Of a stretch of 64,000 nucleotides of DNA, positions 36,312 to 46,493 are shown piece after piece. The position numbers were made by a program, and so were the translations under genes. Source of the DNA: G963678255 sp963678255 (GTDB lineage Bacteria > Cloacimonadota > Cloacimonadia > Cloacimonadales > WRIO01); assembly GCA_963678255.2 (NCBI GenBank), contig CAXXTW010000002.1, positions 1,777,114-1,841,113 of the forward strand. The letters are read 5' to 3'. The notes beneath the pieces were generated by a model. It worked only from the letters and a program-made list of their open reading frames with translations. It was not told the DNA's origin and searched no databases. The number at the start of each line of letters is the position of its first letter. The stretch's first letter is position 1.

Positions 36312-37699
36312 AGATTTATAATACAATGAATAATCATAAAGAAGAATTTAATCCGATTTCAAACGATAAAATAAACATGTATGTTTGCGGTCCAACTGTT
36401 TATAATTATTTTCATATAGGGAATGCTAGACCCTTTTTATTTTTTGATGTAGTTAGAAGATATTTTGAATATTGTGGTAAAAAAGTCACTTATGTTCAGA
36501 ATATTACCGACATAGATGATAAAATTATCGACCAAGCAATCAAAGAGAAATCAAGTTTTCAAGAAATTTCAGAACGTTATACCAAAGCTTTTTATGAAGA
36601 TCTTCAGGCTTTGAATATTCGTAAAGCAGATCATAACCCCAGAGCAACAGAATTTATCAATGAAATGATTGAGTTGATCAGGGATTTAATTAATAATGGG
36701 TACGCCTATGAATCCAATGGAGATGTTTATTTTAAAGTTGAAGCTTTTGAAGGATATGGAAAACTATCAGGAAAAAATCTGGAGGATCTAAAAGCAGGGG
36801 CACGAATAGAAACCAATAATCAGAAAAGTAATCCAGCTGATTTTACCTTATGGAAAAAGGCTAAAGAAGGTGAACCCAAATGGGATAGTCCATGGGGAGC
36901 CGGAAGACCTGGCTGGCATACAGAATGTGTTGTTATGTCACGCAAGTTATTAGGGGGTACTTTTGATATACATGGTGGCGGTGTTGATCTTATTTTCCCT
37001 CATCATGAGAATGAAATTGCACAAGCTGAAGCTATAAATGGGATCAGACTTGCTAATTATTGGATGCATAATGGATTTTTAAATATCAATGGTGATAAGA
37101 TGTCAAAAAGTTTAAACAATTTTTTCACTACCAGGGATATACTAAAAAAATATGATGCGGATGTGATTCGTTTCTTCTTTTTAAGTAAACACTATCGTAG
37201 TCCCATTGATTTTAACGAAGATATTATCATAGAATCAAAAACAGCTTTAAATCGCTTCTATGAAGCGCTTGGACACATTCAGATATTATCACTATCTGAT
37301 ACAAAAAAAGACTATGATGCCACATTATCGGGTTTTATAGATGGGTTTAAACAAGCCATGGAAGACGACTTTAATACTGCTAAAGCTATATCTATATTAT
37401 TTGACATCACTAGGGAAATTTGGAGTGATCAGAATGATACACAAAAAAAGCAACAAGCTGGGTTATTACTTGTTGAATTAGGTCAGGTTTTAGGTTTTTT
37501 CAGTGATTTGGAAAAGAAATTATCTTCCAATGTTGATCAATACGCTGAACTATTAATTCAACTTTTTATAGAACATCGCATTCAGGCAAAAAAAGATAAA
37601 AATTATTCCTTGGCTGATAAAATAAGACAAGATTTAAATGCAATAGGAATAGAACTTCAAGATACAGCCAGTGGAACGAGCTGGAAAGTAAAAAAATAG
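36308..37699 (+). CDS. cysS: Cysteinyl-tRNA synthetase
   Basis: Class I synthetase, 463 aa. Visible: CGPTVYNYFHIGNARPF with HIGN (HIGH) and the zinc Cys; KMSKSLNNF (KMSKS loop) near residue 262; GWHTECVVMS and GGGVDLIFPHHENEIAQ with further zinc ligands; C-terminal anticodon region. It starts inside the rsmD stop (ATGA). Essential enzyme, complete. Confidence 0.97.
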   Translation: MKIYNTMNNHKEEFNPISNDKINMYVCGPTVYNYFHIGNARPFLFFDVVRRYFEYCGKKVTYVQNITDIDDKIIDQAIKEKSSFQEISERYTKAFYEDLQALNIRKADHNPRATEFINEMIELIRDLINNGYAYESNGDVYFKVEAFEGYGKLSGKNLEDLKAGARIETNNQKSNPADFTLWKKAKEGEPKWDSPWGAGRPGWHTECVVMSRKLLGGTFDIHGGGVDLIFPHHENEIAQAEAINGIRLANYWMHNGFLNINGDKMSKSLNNFFTTRDILKKYDADVIRFFFLSKHYRSPIDFNEDIIIESKTALNRFYEALGHIQILSLSDTKKDYDATLSGFIDGFKQAMEDDFNTAKAISILFDITREIWSDQNDTQKKQQAGLLLVELGQVLGFFSDLEKKLSSNVDQYAELLIQLFIEHRIQAKKDKNYSLADKIRQDLNAIGIELQDTASGTSWKVKK

Positions 37700-37811
37700 G
37701 AATTTTAAGATAATTAATTTCAAAAACAAATGACTGACCAACATGTCAGCCTGAAGTTTTTATAAAATAATAAATAAATTAAGGTTTTTAAATATTCACA
37801 AAACATATTCC

Positions 37812-37840
37812 TTGACATTTCAATTGTTTTCACCGATAAA
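37812..37840 (+). promoter_or_regulatory. Promoter for flhA
   Basis: TTGACA (37812-37817), 17-bp spacer, GATAAA (37835-37840), 20 bp before ATG 37861. A sigma28-type reading (CCGATAA at the -10) is also possible, which would fit a flagellar gene; the sequence alone does not decide. Confidence 0.55.
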
Positions 37841-37860
37841 GAAAAAAAGAAAGGATATTT

Positions 37861-39975
37861 ATGGCCGAAAAGAAAGCATCAATATTAATTACCTTGGGTA
37901 AAAAAAGCGATTTAGCGATTGGTATAGGTGTATTACTGATCTTAGCTGTTCTCCTTTTCCCCATGCCTGCAGCTATTATTGACTTTCTTTTAGTTATTAA
38001 TTTCGCACTTGCTTTTATTATTCTATTATCTCCCTTATATCTTTTAAGACCTGTAGAATTTTCAGTTTATCCAGGATTACTCTTGATTGTCACCTTGTAT
38101 CGTTTATCTTTAAATGTAGCAACAACTCGAGCCATTCTATCTACAGGAGAACCTGGAAAAATTATTGAAGTTTTTGGTAATTTTATGATCAGAGGTAATT
38201 ATACTGTTGGTATAATTATCTTCATTATCCTTTTTATAATCAATTTTATGGTCATTATTAAAGGTTCTGGCCGTGTTGCAGAAGTATCTGCACGTTTTAC
38301 TTTGGATGCTTTACCCGGTCGTCAAATGGCGATAGATGCGGATTTAAATAATGGGATAATTACTGATATTGAAGCACGAACAAGACGAGAAGATTTACGA
38401 AGAGAAGCAGATTTTTATGGATCAATGGATGGTGCATCAAAGTTTGTAAGTGGTGATGCTCAGGCTGGTATCATGATCACCTTGATCAATCTTATCGGTG
38501 GTATCGTTATCGGCGTGGTACAAAGAAAAATGCAGATATTGGAAGCGATGGATAGATATACGATCTTAACCATTGGTGATGGTTTAGTCTCTCAAATACC
38601 TGGTTTATTAATCTCAGTTTCTGCTGGTATCATCGTTACCAGAGCTGGTACAAAAGCCAACTTAGGTGAGGAAGTTTTAACTCAGTTATTTAGAGAACCA
38701 AAGGTTCTTTATGTGACAGCTACTGTTTTATTTTTGTTTGGATTGGCTCCTGGAATGCCAACTGTATTATTCTTCGTTTTAGGTGCAGGACTAGCATATT
38801 TTGGTTACACGGTATCCAAATCGGAAATCATTGAAATTGAATCTGATGATGAAAAAGCTTTTCGCACGAGAAAAGAAGAAGAAAACGAGCAGGCACAAAA
38901 GGCACAGGCTTCTTCTCCTGAAGAAAAAGCAAAAGAGATTTCCTCCTATTTACAAGTTGATCCTCTTGAATTAGAAATTGGGTATAGTTTAATCAGTTTA
39001 GTGGATGAGAATCAGAAAGGTGATTTATTAGAGAGAATTGCCAGTTTACGAAAACAATTAGCTCTTGAAATTGGAATGTTAGTGCCTCCCATCAGAATAA
39101 GAGATAATATATCCTTAGTTCCCAACCAATACGTTGTTAAAGTTCGAGGTGAGGATATTGCAGTAGGAGAATGCTTAGTAAATCATTTTTTAGCTTTAAA
39201 TCCTGGTAGTGTAGATCAACCAATCAAAGGTATTGCTACGACAGAACCTGCTTTTGGTTTACCAGCTATATGGGTGACTGAAGATAAAAAAGATATCGCA
39301 GAAATGCATGGATATACTGTCATTGAACCCGCTGCAATGATTGCGACTCATCTATCTGAATTGATCAAATCAAATGCAGATATAATAATCACCAGACAGG
39401 ATGTTCAGAAATTATTGGATAATGTAAAAAAAGATCACGAAGCTGTTGTGAGTGAGTTAATCCCCAGCTTGCTATCTGTTGGAAATATTGAGAAGGTTAT
39501 CAAGAATCTATTACATGAAGGTGTACCGATCAGAGATATGGTTACTGTGCTTGAGACGCTAGCAGATTATGCACCGGCGACAAGAGATATAGAAACCTTA
39601 ACCGAATATGTTCGCTTTGCTCTGTCGCGTACCATTTCAAAAAAATATATAGCTTCTGACGGTGTGGTTTATGGCATAACCTTAGCACCTGATTTAGAAC
39701 AATTCATCACTGATGTTGTGCATCAGATAAAACAAAAAAACTATTCAGCTTCACTACCTCCAGATATTGTTTCTCAACTTTATAAGGATATTCAAGAAGC
39801 TGTATCTCAAATGAATTCACAAGGTTTTGTCCCTGTGATCATATCTACACCAACAATCAGATCTTATTTAAAAAGGTTGATAGAACCTTCTTTACCTGCT
39901 ATGGCTGTGATTTCTTATAATGAGATCCCTACTCATATTCCCATCCAGTCATTTGTAAATGTGAGTATCAAATAG
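37861..39975 (+). CDS. flhA: Flagellar export apparatus protein FlhA
   Basis: Core gate of the flagellar type III export machine, 704 aa. N-terminal half: eight membrane helices and the conserved FHIPEP loop GRVAEVSARFTLDALPGRQMAIDADLNNG. C-terminal half: the cytoplasmic FlhA-C domain (LEIGYSLISLV..., IRIRDN, LxPNxYVVKVRG, GLPAIWV, GYTVIEPAAMIATHLSE). Contact-secretion SctV homologues share this plan, but VEFSVYPGLLL and the conserved RQMAIDADLNNGIIT favour the FlhA branch. No other flagellar genes lie within the window; the next gene is an FHA-domain protein. Confidence 0.92.
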   Translation: MAEKKASILITLGKKSDLAIGIGVLLILAVLLFPMPAAIIDFLLVINFALAFIILLSPLYLLRPVEFSVYPGLLLIVTLYRLSLNVATTRAILSTGEPGKIIEVFGNFMIRGNYTVGIIIFIILFIINFMVIIKGSGRVAEVSARFTLDALPGRQMAIDADLNNGIITDIEARTRREDLRREADFYGSMDGASKFVSGDAQAGIMITLINLIGGIVIGVVQRKMQILEAMDRYTILTIGDGLVSQIPGLLISVSAGIIVTRAGTKANLGEEVLTQLFREPKVLYVTATVLFLFGLAPGMPTVLFFVLGAGLAYFGYTVSKSEIIEIESDDEKAFRTRKEEENEQAQKAQASSPEEKAKEISSYLQVDPLELEIGYSLISLVDENQKGDLLERIASLRKQLALEIGMLVPPIRIRDNISLVPNQYVVKVRGEDIAVGECLVNHFLALNPGSVDQPIKGIATTEPAFGLPAIWVTEDKKDIAEMHGYTVIEPAAMIATHLSELIKSNADIIITRQDVQKLLDNVKKDHEAVVSELIPSLLSVGNIEKVIKNLLHEGVPIRDMVTVLETLADYAPATRDIETLTEYVRFALSRTISKKYIASDGVVYGITLAPDLEQFITDVVHQIKQKNYSASLPPDIVSQLYKDIQEAVSQMNSQGFVPVIISTPTIRSYLKRLIEPSLPAMAVISYNEIPTHIPIQSFVNVSIK

Positions 39976-40023
39976 AGATATAAGGAAATAAGGTTTGATT
40001 TTAGAATAAATGTGAGGATTCTT

Positions 40024-42243
40024 ATGCAAGAGTTTGTGTTAATCAGTGAATTAAAAAAGAGAGCCTACAAGAAAAGCATACTTGAGCAAAATCCAGAAAA
40101 ACCCCACACAGTAATTCAACAGTTTATTGGTATAAATAATGTAAATAAAGAATGGTTGGAAGAGGCTATTTCTAAATATAATAAATCTTTAAAACAAACA
40201 GGTTTTCAGAAAATTCATACTCTTCAACTTGCCTTAGTAGATATTTATTGCTGTGAATATGCAATGAATACCAGCACATTCCAAGATAAAGATGTTTTAA
40301 TATATAAAGACAAAATTGAAAATGCCTATAATAATCTGGCAATGGAATATATTGAAACTTTTATTCATAATGAAAAAGCAATTATATCTCATCATTCTCA
40401 GCTATCTTCTGCTGTCTCAGTTTTAGAAGAAAGTAACTCAAAAATTGCTGCTCAATATAGGATAATGCTTAATAGACAACAGTCTTTATTGCAAAGTGTT
40501 CAGAAAATCCAAAAAACTTTGGATAATTCACCTTTGGAATTAACAGATCAACATTTCCTTAAAATTAGTAATATTCTTAAGCTTCATGAAAATGCCTTAC
40601 GATTATCTCCTGGAGTAAAAGAAGAATTACTTGAAGAGATCCGAAGTAAGATTGATGTACTGTTATTACATTTTCAAAAAATGATTTCTGAAGAAGAAAG
40701 TCTTGCTTATCCTTCTGTTTTTAAAATACTTGCCTATTTTGATGAGTTTGAAAAACTATATCAACCATTTATTAACATTCTCAGTCAAAAAAGATACCCT
40801 GATTTTATCAGTAAAAAAGAGAAATATTCCCCCTATACTCATTTTTTAAATAATCAATATCCTGAACTAAAAGAAGCTTTCCAGTATTTCAGTCTTCCCA
40901 GAAAAACTGTCGATAAGTCAAAACTGATCTCTCTGGTTCAATCTGCAGAAAAACACCTGTATCTCCAACATGAACAGTATATCGAATTTAGAGAGCTAAA
41001 TCCATCCTTACAGGATATTATTCAGAGATTTTCAACCCTGCTATCATATGAATACAAAGATGACTTACTTAAATATTATAAGCTTGAAAATGATATCAAT
41101 AACGCTGAGGATGATGAAGAAAAGTTAAATGAAATTATTCGATTGGCTAAACACCTCGAACAAAAGTTAAGCACAGAAAAAAATAACTATCTTAGCAATA
41201 AACTCAAGATTATTAGAGAAAACCTCTTAAAAACTCTTGATAATAGTATATTGAAGTTTTTAAGAATAAATGTACCAAAATCAAATAGAATTGAACAAAT
41301 AAAAGAAAGTTTTGATTATGTACTGAATAAGCTATATGAATTAAGCGATTTAGCCAGAATTGAAGAATTTCAAAAGAAAAAGCGGGGAGTACTGAGCGCT
41401 ATTGTAGAGTTGGATGATTGGATCGCAGAAATAAAAGATGAAAGCACCTTATATGCAAGTCTTCCAGATTCAAATTTAAAGTATAATCTGAAACTTAGCC
41501 TAGAAGAGAAATTAGCAAAAATAAATGATGTTCTTCCCTTAATTAATCAATATAATCTATATGATATCAATGAGTTAATCAATACCATCACGATGGTTCT
41601 GAATGTGTTGAATATAAATGCTGGTGAGTTGCCCATTACTGAAAGATTAGTGATCTTAGACCAATTTACTGTTAAAAACTATGTTGTTTTAACAAAAAAA
41701 ACGGTCTTCATTGGCAGAGATGAACAGAATGATATCGTTCTAAATTGCGGCTGGATATCTGGTTCACATTGTTCTTTGGATCAGCATAAATCTATGTTGA
41801 TGGATTTAAACAGCACCAATGGAACCTATTATAATCAAAATCAAAAAGTAGATATGCCTATTCGTTTGGAAAATATCCAAACTTTTAATTTAGCTGAAGC
41901 TATGGAATTTGAATTAACTGGATTTAAATCATCCTATCATTTTAAATTAAAAAGAATTACTGACCATCAGGTTTTTAAAGATCCCACTTTAAAAGATTTT
42001 ATTCAAAACCTTTTTAACACTGAATTCATCTGGTTAAAAGATGGGGACAGTTTTTCTCTGAATAAAATAACCGGTGTAATAAATGATAGTTCTGATTTAG
42101 CAAAATTTGATAACATTGAAATCGCTTTTAAAAACTACCAATTTCTAATATCAGATCCAAAACAAAAACTGATAGAAGTAAAAATAAGTAGTTTGAAAGA
42201 AGAAAGCGCTGATAGATTTTCCTTTCATATTCAAAATGTATGA
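40024..42243 (+). CDS. Large helical protein with C-terminal FHA domain
   Basis: A 739-aa cytoplasmic protein. The ATG at 40024 has GAGG (40014-40017) as ribosome site, so it is preferred over GTG 40012. Residues 1-540 are mostly helical and charged, with coiled-coil stretches; no known domain seen. Residues about 555-640 form an FHA domain: VFIGRDEQND, WISGSHCSLD (S-x2-H) and NSTNGTYYN, i.e. all phosphothreonine-binding hallmarks. So it may bind a phospho-Thr protein. A beta-rich tail follows. It overlaps the next gene by 4 bp and follows flhA by 48 bp. Confidence 0.65.
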   Translation: MQEFVLISELKKRAYKKSILEQNPEKPHTVIQQFIGINNVNKEWLEEAISKYNKSLKQTGFQKIHTLQLALVDIYCCEYAMNTSTFQDKDVLIYKDKIENAYNNLAMEYIETFIHNEKAIISHHSQLSSAVSVLEESNSKIAAQYRIMLNRQQSLLQSVQKIQKTLDNSPLELTDQHFLKISNILKLHENALRLSPGVKEELLEEIRSKIDVLLLHFQKMISEEESLAYPSVFKILAYFDEFEKLYQPFINILSQKRYPDFISKKEKYSPYTHFLNNQYPELKEAFQYFSLPRKTVDKSKLISLVQSAEKHLYLQHEQYIEFRELNPSLQDIIQRFSTLLSYEYKDDLLKYYKLENDINNAEDDEEKLNEIIRLAKHLEQKLSTEKNNYLSNKLKIIRENLLKTLDNSILKFLRINVPKSNRIEQIKESFDYVLNKLYELSDLARIEEFQKKKRGVLSAIVELDDWIAEIKDESTLYASLPDSNLKYNLKLSLEEKLAKINDVLPLINQYNLYDINELINTITMVLNVLNINAGELPITERLVILDQFTVKNYVVLTKKTVFIGRDEQNDIVLNCGWISGSHCSLDQHKSMLMDLNSTNGTYYNQNQKVDMPIRLENIQTFNLAEAMEFELTGFKSSYHFKLKRITDHQVFKDPTLKDFIQNLFNTEFIWLKDGDSFSLNKITGVINDSSDLAKFDNIEIAFKNYQFLISDPKQKLIEVKISSLKEESADRFSFHIQNV

Positions 42244-43445
42244 GATATTTTTTTCTAATTTGTTTATTACTATTCCTTGCAAACCTGACCTGTATTTCAA
42301 GAGATATTTCTCTTACATTTATAGCGAAGGATATTCAAAATGGGAATAAATTAGTTTTACAGTCATTAAACCCTCTCATCGATCAAAAGATTAAAGATTA
42401 CTTTGCAGACAATTTTAGGGAGTTAAACCAGGTAATCATTGAACAGGCTTTCAACGTAAATCCTGTATTGTGGGAAATGAGAAAAGTCTTAGTGAAGAAA
42501 TATCTAAGAATTGAAGGAAAATCGCCAGAGATATTATTTAAACTTCAAATATCAGATAAAAATTTTTTTGAAGATCTGCGAGTTTTAACAGAAATCAACC
42601 TGATAAAATCAAAACAATTTTATAAAGAATATAACAAATCAAATACCAGTAGCTTTAATAATTTTATTCTAATTTGCCAGGCTTTGGATTGTTTTCTAAA
42701 TCAAATCTCCATAAAAGAAGAAACTCTGATTTATGGGAATAAACTCTTTAAAGAGTTTCAACAAAATAGTCAAAATATTCTAATCTTCCCTCCACAAAAT
42801 CAAACAATAACTAATGATAAAAAGAATCTTTATATTTTTAAATTTTATTGGAAAGATGAAGAACAAATACAAGCAATACCCAAATTAAAACTTATAATTG
42901 ATAAAAACATCTATTATTCTGATAACTCTGGTTTAATAAAATTGATAAAAAGCACAGCAAAATCGTTTCAATATCAGGTTGATTTAATAAATTTCTTTCA
43001 TAATGACTTATTAAATCCTGTTTTTTTTGAGACTTATTTCAAACAAAATATTGAGAATATATCAGGAACAGTTAATTCAAGAAAAACACTTAATACAAAT
43101 CTGTATTTGATCAGTTTTTTAAAAAATCAGGATGAATGTAAAGAACTTATCAGAGAATTAACTCTTCAAGGCTATACCCTTTGTAATAAAAAAGAGAAAG
43201 CACATTTTTTAGGGAGTTTTCAGTATATCCCTATAGAAAAAAAAGAATTAACACTCGGTGGATTTTATACAAAAGGTCGATTTGACTTCGTAATTACAGA
43301 TGAAGCAGGAATAGTTGTCTTCAAAAAGGAAAGTGTAGATATTGAGATTATTAGCAAAAAGGACGGGGAAACTATCACTGAAAAGATAAGAGAAAAGTTT
43401 ATAAAAGCCTTAATAGATAATTATAAGGAAATATGGAAAAAATAG
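42240..43445 (+). CDS. Secreted protein of unknown function
   Basis: 401 aa with an N-terminal signal peptide (residues 1-20, LLLFLANLTCIS). The cysteine near its end is not in a standard lipobox, so it is probably a soluble or periplasmic protein. The rest is mixed helix and strand, rich in Lys/Asn, with a C-terminal beta part (RFDFVITDEAGIVVFKKES) and a final helix KFIKALIDNYKEI. That tail resembles, loosely, LPP20-type proteins; not a firm call. Coupled by ATGA to the FHA gene and overlapping the next by 13 bp. Confidence 0.5.
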   Translation: MRYFFLICLLLFLANLTCISRDISLTFIAKDIQNGNKLVLQSLNPLIDQKIKDYFADNFRELNQVIIEQAFNVNPVLWEMRKVLVKKYLRIEGKSPEILFKLQISDKNFFEDLRVLTEINLIKSKQFYKEYNKSNTSSFNNFILICQALDCFLNQISIKEETLIYGNKLFKEFQQNSQNILIFPPQNQTITNDKKNLYIFKFYWKDEEQIQAIPKLKLIIDKNIYYSDNSGLIKLIKSTAKSFQYQVDLINFFHNDLLNPVFFETYFKQNIENISGTVNSRKTLNTNLYLISFLKNQDECKELIRELTLQGYTLCNKKEKAHFLGSFQYIPIEKKELTLGGFYTKGRFDFVITDEAGIVVFKKESVDIEIISKKDGETITEKIREKFIKALIDNYKEIWKK

Positions 43446-44491
43446 CATTAATCTTATTATTTTTGATCACTTCACCCTTATTCTCCATGAATTTATATTT
43501 TTATAATGGGTCAATTGATTATGGAACAGAAGGACAGTTTAATCCTGGTTCAGTTTACATTAATGGTGGTTTTGATATTTTGAGAAATGGTTTTGTGCCA
43601 AGACAGATTCAGAAGATTCGTTTTAGAAATGGATTTGATTTATTAAATGAAAGTTTATCAAATCCCCATCAAGTGATCAAAGACTTCAATGATTCAAGTA
43701 CAATGAACTTTTTTGAATATCAGGTATTTCCCAAAACTTTTAAGGGGAAAAAAGGAGCTTGGTTTCCAAATTATCAGTCTCATTTAATCGGTGAAGGAAT
43801 GGTTAGCCGAAAATTAGCAGAATGGTATGATTTTCATCACTATCCTTATCCTTATACTCTCGGAGTTTTGACAACATTTGCTTTTCAATACACAAATGAG
43901 ATGATGGAATTATCACCATTTAAAAAACCATCAATGGATCCCATTGCGGATATTTATTTGTTTAATACAGCAGGATATATATTGTTTGCGTTGGATCCAG
44001 TAGCAGAGTTTTTTGGTAAAACCCTAAATCTAAATTGCTGGTATCCTCAGCCTGTGCTTAGTCCTATTGATGGAACTCTATCTAATGCTGGTGAAGAATT
44101 TATTATGAAATATCGTCCTCCAAAATGCAAAAGATTTCAGATATTTTATAGCTGGGGAATAGATGGTACGGCTGGATTGACATATAATGGAGCGAATCAA
44201 TCCAATTATTCAGTAGGTTTTGGTCAAAAAGCGTTTCGATTAAAGCAATCATTGGTGAATTATAATATTATTTATCCTGAGCTAGAACCACACTTTATAT
44301 TTTTCTATGATAAGAATGAATCGTTATTATTTAGTTGTAGTCAAACAGGAATAAAAAAGACTAATATTATTGTGAATATATATCCAGGTCTATTGCATAA
44401 GAAAATGGGACTTTATTCCTCTTATAATGATTTTAGTAAATTTGAATTTGGAGTCACTTGGCAGAATATCCCTCTGGGTTTACAATTCTAA
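43433..44491 (+). CDS. Secreted protein of unknown function, perhaps outer-membrane associated
   Basis: 352 aa with a signal peptide (LILLFLITSPLFS). Mature part: N-terminal YFYNGSIDYGTEGQFNPGSVYINGGFDILRNGF, a region of His/Tyr-rich helices (WYDFHHYPYPYTLGVLTTFAF), DPVAEFF and many Gly/Asn turns, and a C-terminal strand ending in LGLQF, as in proteins placed in the outer membrane. Its start overlaps the upstream gene end by 13 bp, so it is the last gene of the flhA operon. Confidence 0.5.
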   Translation: MEKIALILLFLITSPLFSMNLYFYNGSIDYGTEGQFNPGSVYINGGFDILRNGFVPRQIQKIRFRNGFDLLNESLSNPHQVIKDFNDSSTMNFFEYQVFPKTFKGKKGAWFPNYQSHLIGEGMVSRKLAEWYDFHHYPYPYTLGVLTTFAFQYTNEMMELSPFKKPSMDPIADIYLFNTAGYILFALDPVAEFFGKTLNLNCWYPQPVLSPIDGTLSNAGEEFIMKYRPPKCKRFQIFYSWGIDGTAGLTYNGANQSNYSVGFGQKAFRLKQSLVNYNIIYPELEPHFIFFYDKNESLLFSCSQTGIKKTNIIVNIYPGLLHKKMGLYSSYNDFSKFEFGVTWQNIPLGLQF

Positions 44492-44500
44492 ATAATTGTC

Positions 44501-45214
44501 TTAGAATTCAGCTGTAATAATTAAAGAATCTGACTGAAGGAAATGTTTCTTTTTATAGGCAATTTTTAAGAAATTGTATTTTGGCATGGAGAAGAAAGAA
44601 AAATGCACCTCTTTAACTACATATCCTGCCCTTACAAGCACTTTAGACAGTGTGTAGGGTGTAAACCAGTATCTGTGATCAGAATTAATCATTTCTATAT
44701 TATTCTTCACTTGTTTTATAATCTGCAAACTCCAAGCATTCGGCGCAGTTAAAATTATCCCTTTCACAAAAGGTTTTAGCCTTTCATGCATAATATGCAA
44801 AAATTCAACAGGATTATCAATGTGTTCAATGATTTCTCCCAAGATTATATAATCCCATGATTCTGACTCAATCTTATCTAATGACATCTCTAAAATATTA
44901 CCTACATAAAGACCTTTGATTTTGTAATTGCTTTTTATGTAATCGACGGCTTCTTTGTTAATATCAATACCAATACATTTTTGGGAGTTTTCAACCAGAA
45001 TTTTATGTAACCAGATATTATGTTTTATTTTATAATCTATCAGATCCTTGTGATCTGCACAGCCTAGATGAATGATTTTTTTGTTTTTACAGAGGTTTTT
45101 TAATATTTCAATCCTATCAAAAGTCTCTTGCTTTTCTTCCTGAAATGAAACTAAAAGCTTTGAAGAAAAGACTCTTCCTGATAAGAAACCAAGATAATCA
45201 TTTTTAAATTTCAT
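44501..45214 (-). CDS. Class I SAM-dependent methyltransferase
   Basis: 237 aa. The ATG at 45214 (MKFKNDYLGF) has CGGAGG upstream, so the longer 257-aa reading is not needed. Fold: IIHLGCADHKD as the SAM-binding loop, KCIGIDINKEAVDYIK (acidic after strand 2), WDYIILGEIIEHIDNP as the post-I motif and YIILxxxxEHI, ending in KGIILTAPNA. Methyltransferase_11/23 type; substrate unknown. It is convergent with the flhA operon and lies just ahead of the tRNA. Confidence 0.8.
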   Translation of the reverse strand: MKFKNDYLGFLSGRVFSSKLLVSFQEEKQETFDRIEILKNLCKNKKIIHLGCADHKDLIDYKIKHNIWLHKILVENSQKCIGIDINKEAVDYIKSNYKIKGLYVGNILEMSLDKIESESWDYIILGEIIEHIDNPVEFLHIMHERLKPFVKGIILTAPNAWSLQIIKQVKNNIEMINSDHRYWFTPYTLSKVLVRAGYVVKEVHFSFFSMPKYNFLKIAYKKKHFLQSDSLIITAEF

Positions 45215-45326
45215 AATTCCTCCGCAAATAATCAATCTCAGATTAAATAGAGAAAATAAGACTAAAACTGTCAATAGATTTCATTTTACTTGACTGAAAA
45301 GGTGAAAGGATGATTTTTGTAAATAT

Positions 45327-45403
45327 GCTCCCGTAGCTCAGTTGGATAGAGCAGTTCCCTCCGAAGGAAAAGGTCAGCAGTTCGAATCCGCTCGGGAGCA
45401 CCA
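45327..45403 (+). tRNA. tRNA-Arg (anticodon CCG)
   Basis: Acceptor GCTCCCG at 45327 pairs with CGGGAGC at 45393-45399; D arm GCTC/GAGC, anticodon loop CTCCGAA giving CCG, T arm with TTCGAAT; encoded CCA at 45401-45403. One mismatch in the anticodon stem end and one A-C in the T stem. Decodes CGG. It marks the left edge of an island rich in mobile DNA; tRNA genes are common integration sites, but no second copy of the 3' end is seen in this window. Confidence 0.93.
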
Positions 45404-45980
45404 ATATTTTAAGTATAACTTCACTCAGACAAATTCTTTTATATAATCGACGCCTTTCTTCAAAATTAAGAACAAATCCCAGAGTTTAGAAGGTGTCTGA
45501 GGTATAACAAATAAATAGAGAATATTTTATCTGAAAAATACAAGTTATAATTACACAAAACAGTCAGAGCATAATCTTTTCCTTATGAATGAAAGAATGT
45601 ATTGTAAGAAGAAAATATAATATTGATCAAAATTCATTTCTTTCGAACTTAACATTAATCAAATTTTTCAAGAAAACGTCGATATGGAGCGCATATAGAT
45701 TCACTTTTCTCGACTATAAGTATGATAGTTGCTTAATGAGAGCTAATATAATTTGGACAGTCTCATTCCGGAATACCTGTTATCGCTTTTTTTACTCAAT
45801 TTACAAAAAATTGAGTCATTCCAAAAGAAATCATCTTTAGGATTTCATCCAGTAATTTTACATTTTTTATTATTCATTCAGTTCGCAGAACCGCTGCATT
45901 CCTGCGCGTTACTTTCCAAAGTAGAACGAGTTTGCTAATTAGCTTGTTGTTTTAAACCGAGTTTTAATGCCCAGATTCCG
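45404..45980. other. Degenerate intergenic region after the tRNA
   Basis: 577 bp without a convincing gene. An open frame at 45589-45840 (83 codons) has no ribosome site or recognisable protein. An inverted repeat CTCAGACA (45424-45431) / TGTCTGAG (45494-45501) and a hairpin ACTCAATTT/AAATTGAGT (45794-45816) are present. Probably decayed mobile DNA that leads into the istB remnant. Confidence 0.4.
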
Positions 45981-46260
45981 ATCTTAACTAAAGGTTTAAT
46001 TATTAATGAGATCGGTTATTTACCTGTAGATAAACAAGGAGATAATTTATTTTTTTAATTAATATTAAACGATATGAGAAAAAACAACGATTATTAGGAC
46101 AAATCAGACTTTTAGCAAGTGGGGTGAAATCTTTGGTGACCCTATCATTGCAAATGCAATTTTAGATCGTTTGATACATCATTCAAAAATTATAAAAATT
46201 ACAGGTCTATCATATCGGATAAAAGAAAAATTTATTCAGAAAAACATACAAAAATGTAGG
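45981..46260 (+). pseudogene. istB remnant (IS21-family helper ATPase)
   Basis: Reading across frames, the C-terminal IstB signature is clear: GLIINEIGYLPVDKQGDNLFF, then after a frameshift INIKRYEK, then after a second frameshift NQTFSKWGEIFGDPIIANAILDRLIHHSKIIKITGLSYRIKE. The N-terminal half with Walker A is missing. Intact IstB aids the IS21 transposase IstA. So this is a dead IS21 copy. Confidence 0.8.
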
Positions 46261-46401
46261 TTGAATTTGACGTTTTCATACATTTTGAGATTGCCTTTTT
46301 ATTGCATTTTCAAGTTGACATAAACAACCTCCATGATTTATTTGTACTTGAGCACATTGTTAAATCATAGAATAATTGAAATTTAAGGCAATCGAATAAT
46401 G

Positions 46402-46493
46402 ACGTGGCTCTCTTTCCGTGAAGGTGGCTCTAAATTAGCGTGATAGTGGCTCTGTTTTTCCGTGAAAGTGGTTCACTTCCACCGAAATATCCA
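46402..46493 (+). mobile_element. IS21-type terminal repeats (remnant)
   Basis: GTGGCTC recurs three times (near 46404, 46424 and 46446) with a GTGGTTC near 46469, along with CCGTGAA motifs twice. Repeated subterminal motifs of this kind are characteristic of IS21 ends, and the istB remnant lies just upstream. The end is cut by the IS1634-type scrap at 46494. Confidence 0.5.

Noticed and set aside
37861..39975. Virulence-type SctV instead of FlhA
   Set aside because: The FHIPEP loop and overall motifs are closer to FlhA, and no injectisome genes are nearby; not fully excluded.
45589..45840. 83-codon ORF after the tRNA
   Set aside because: Lacks a ribosome site and any recognisable domain; lies in degenerate DNA.
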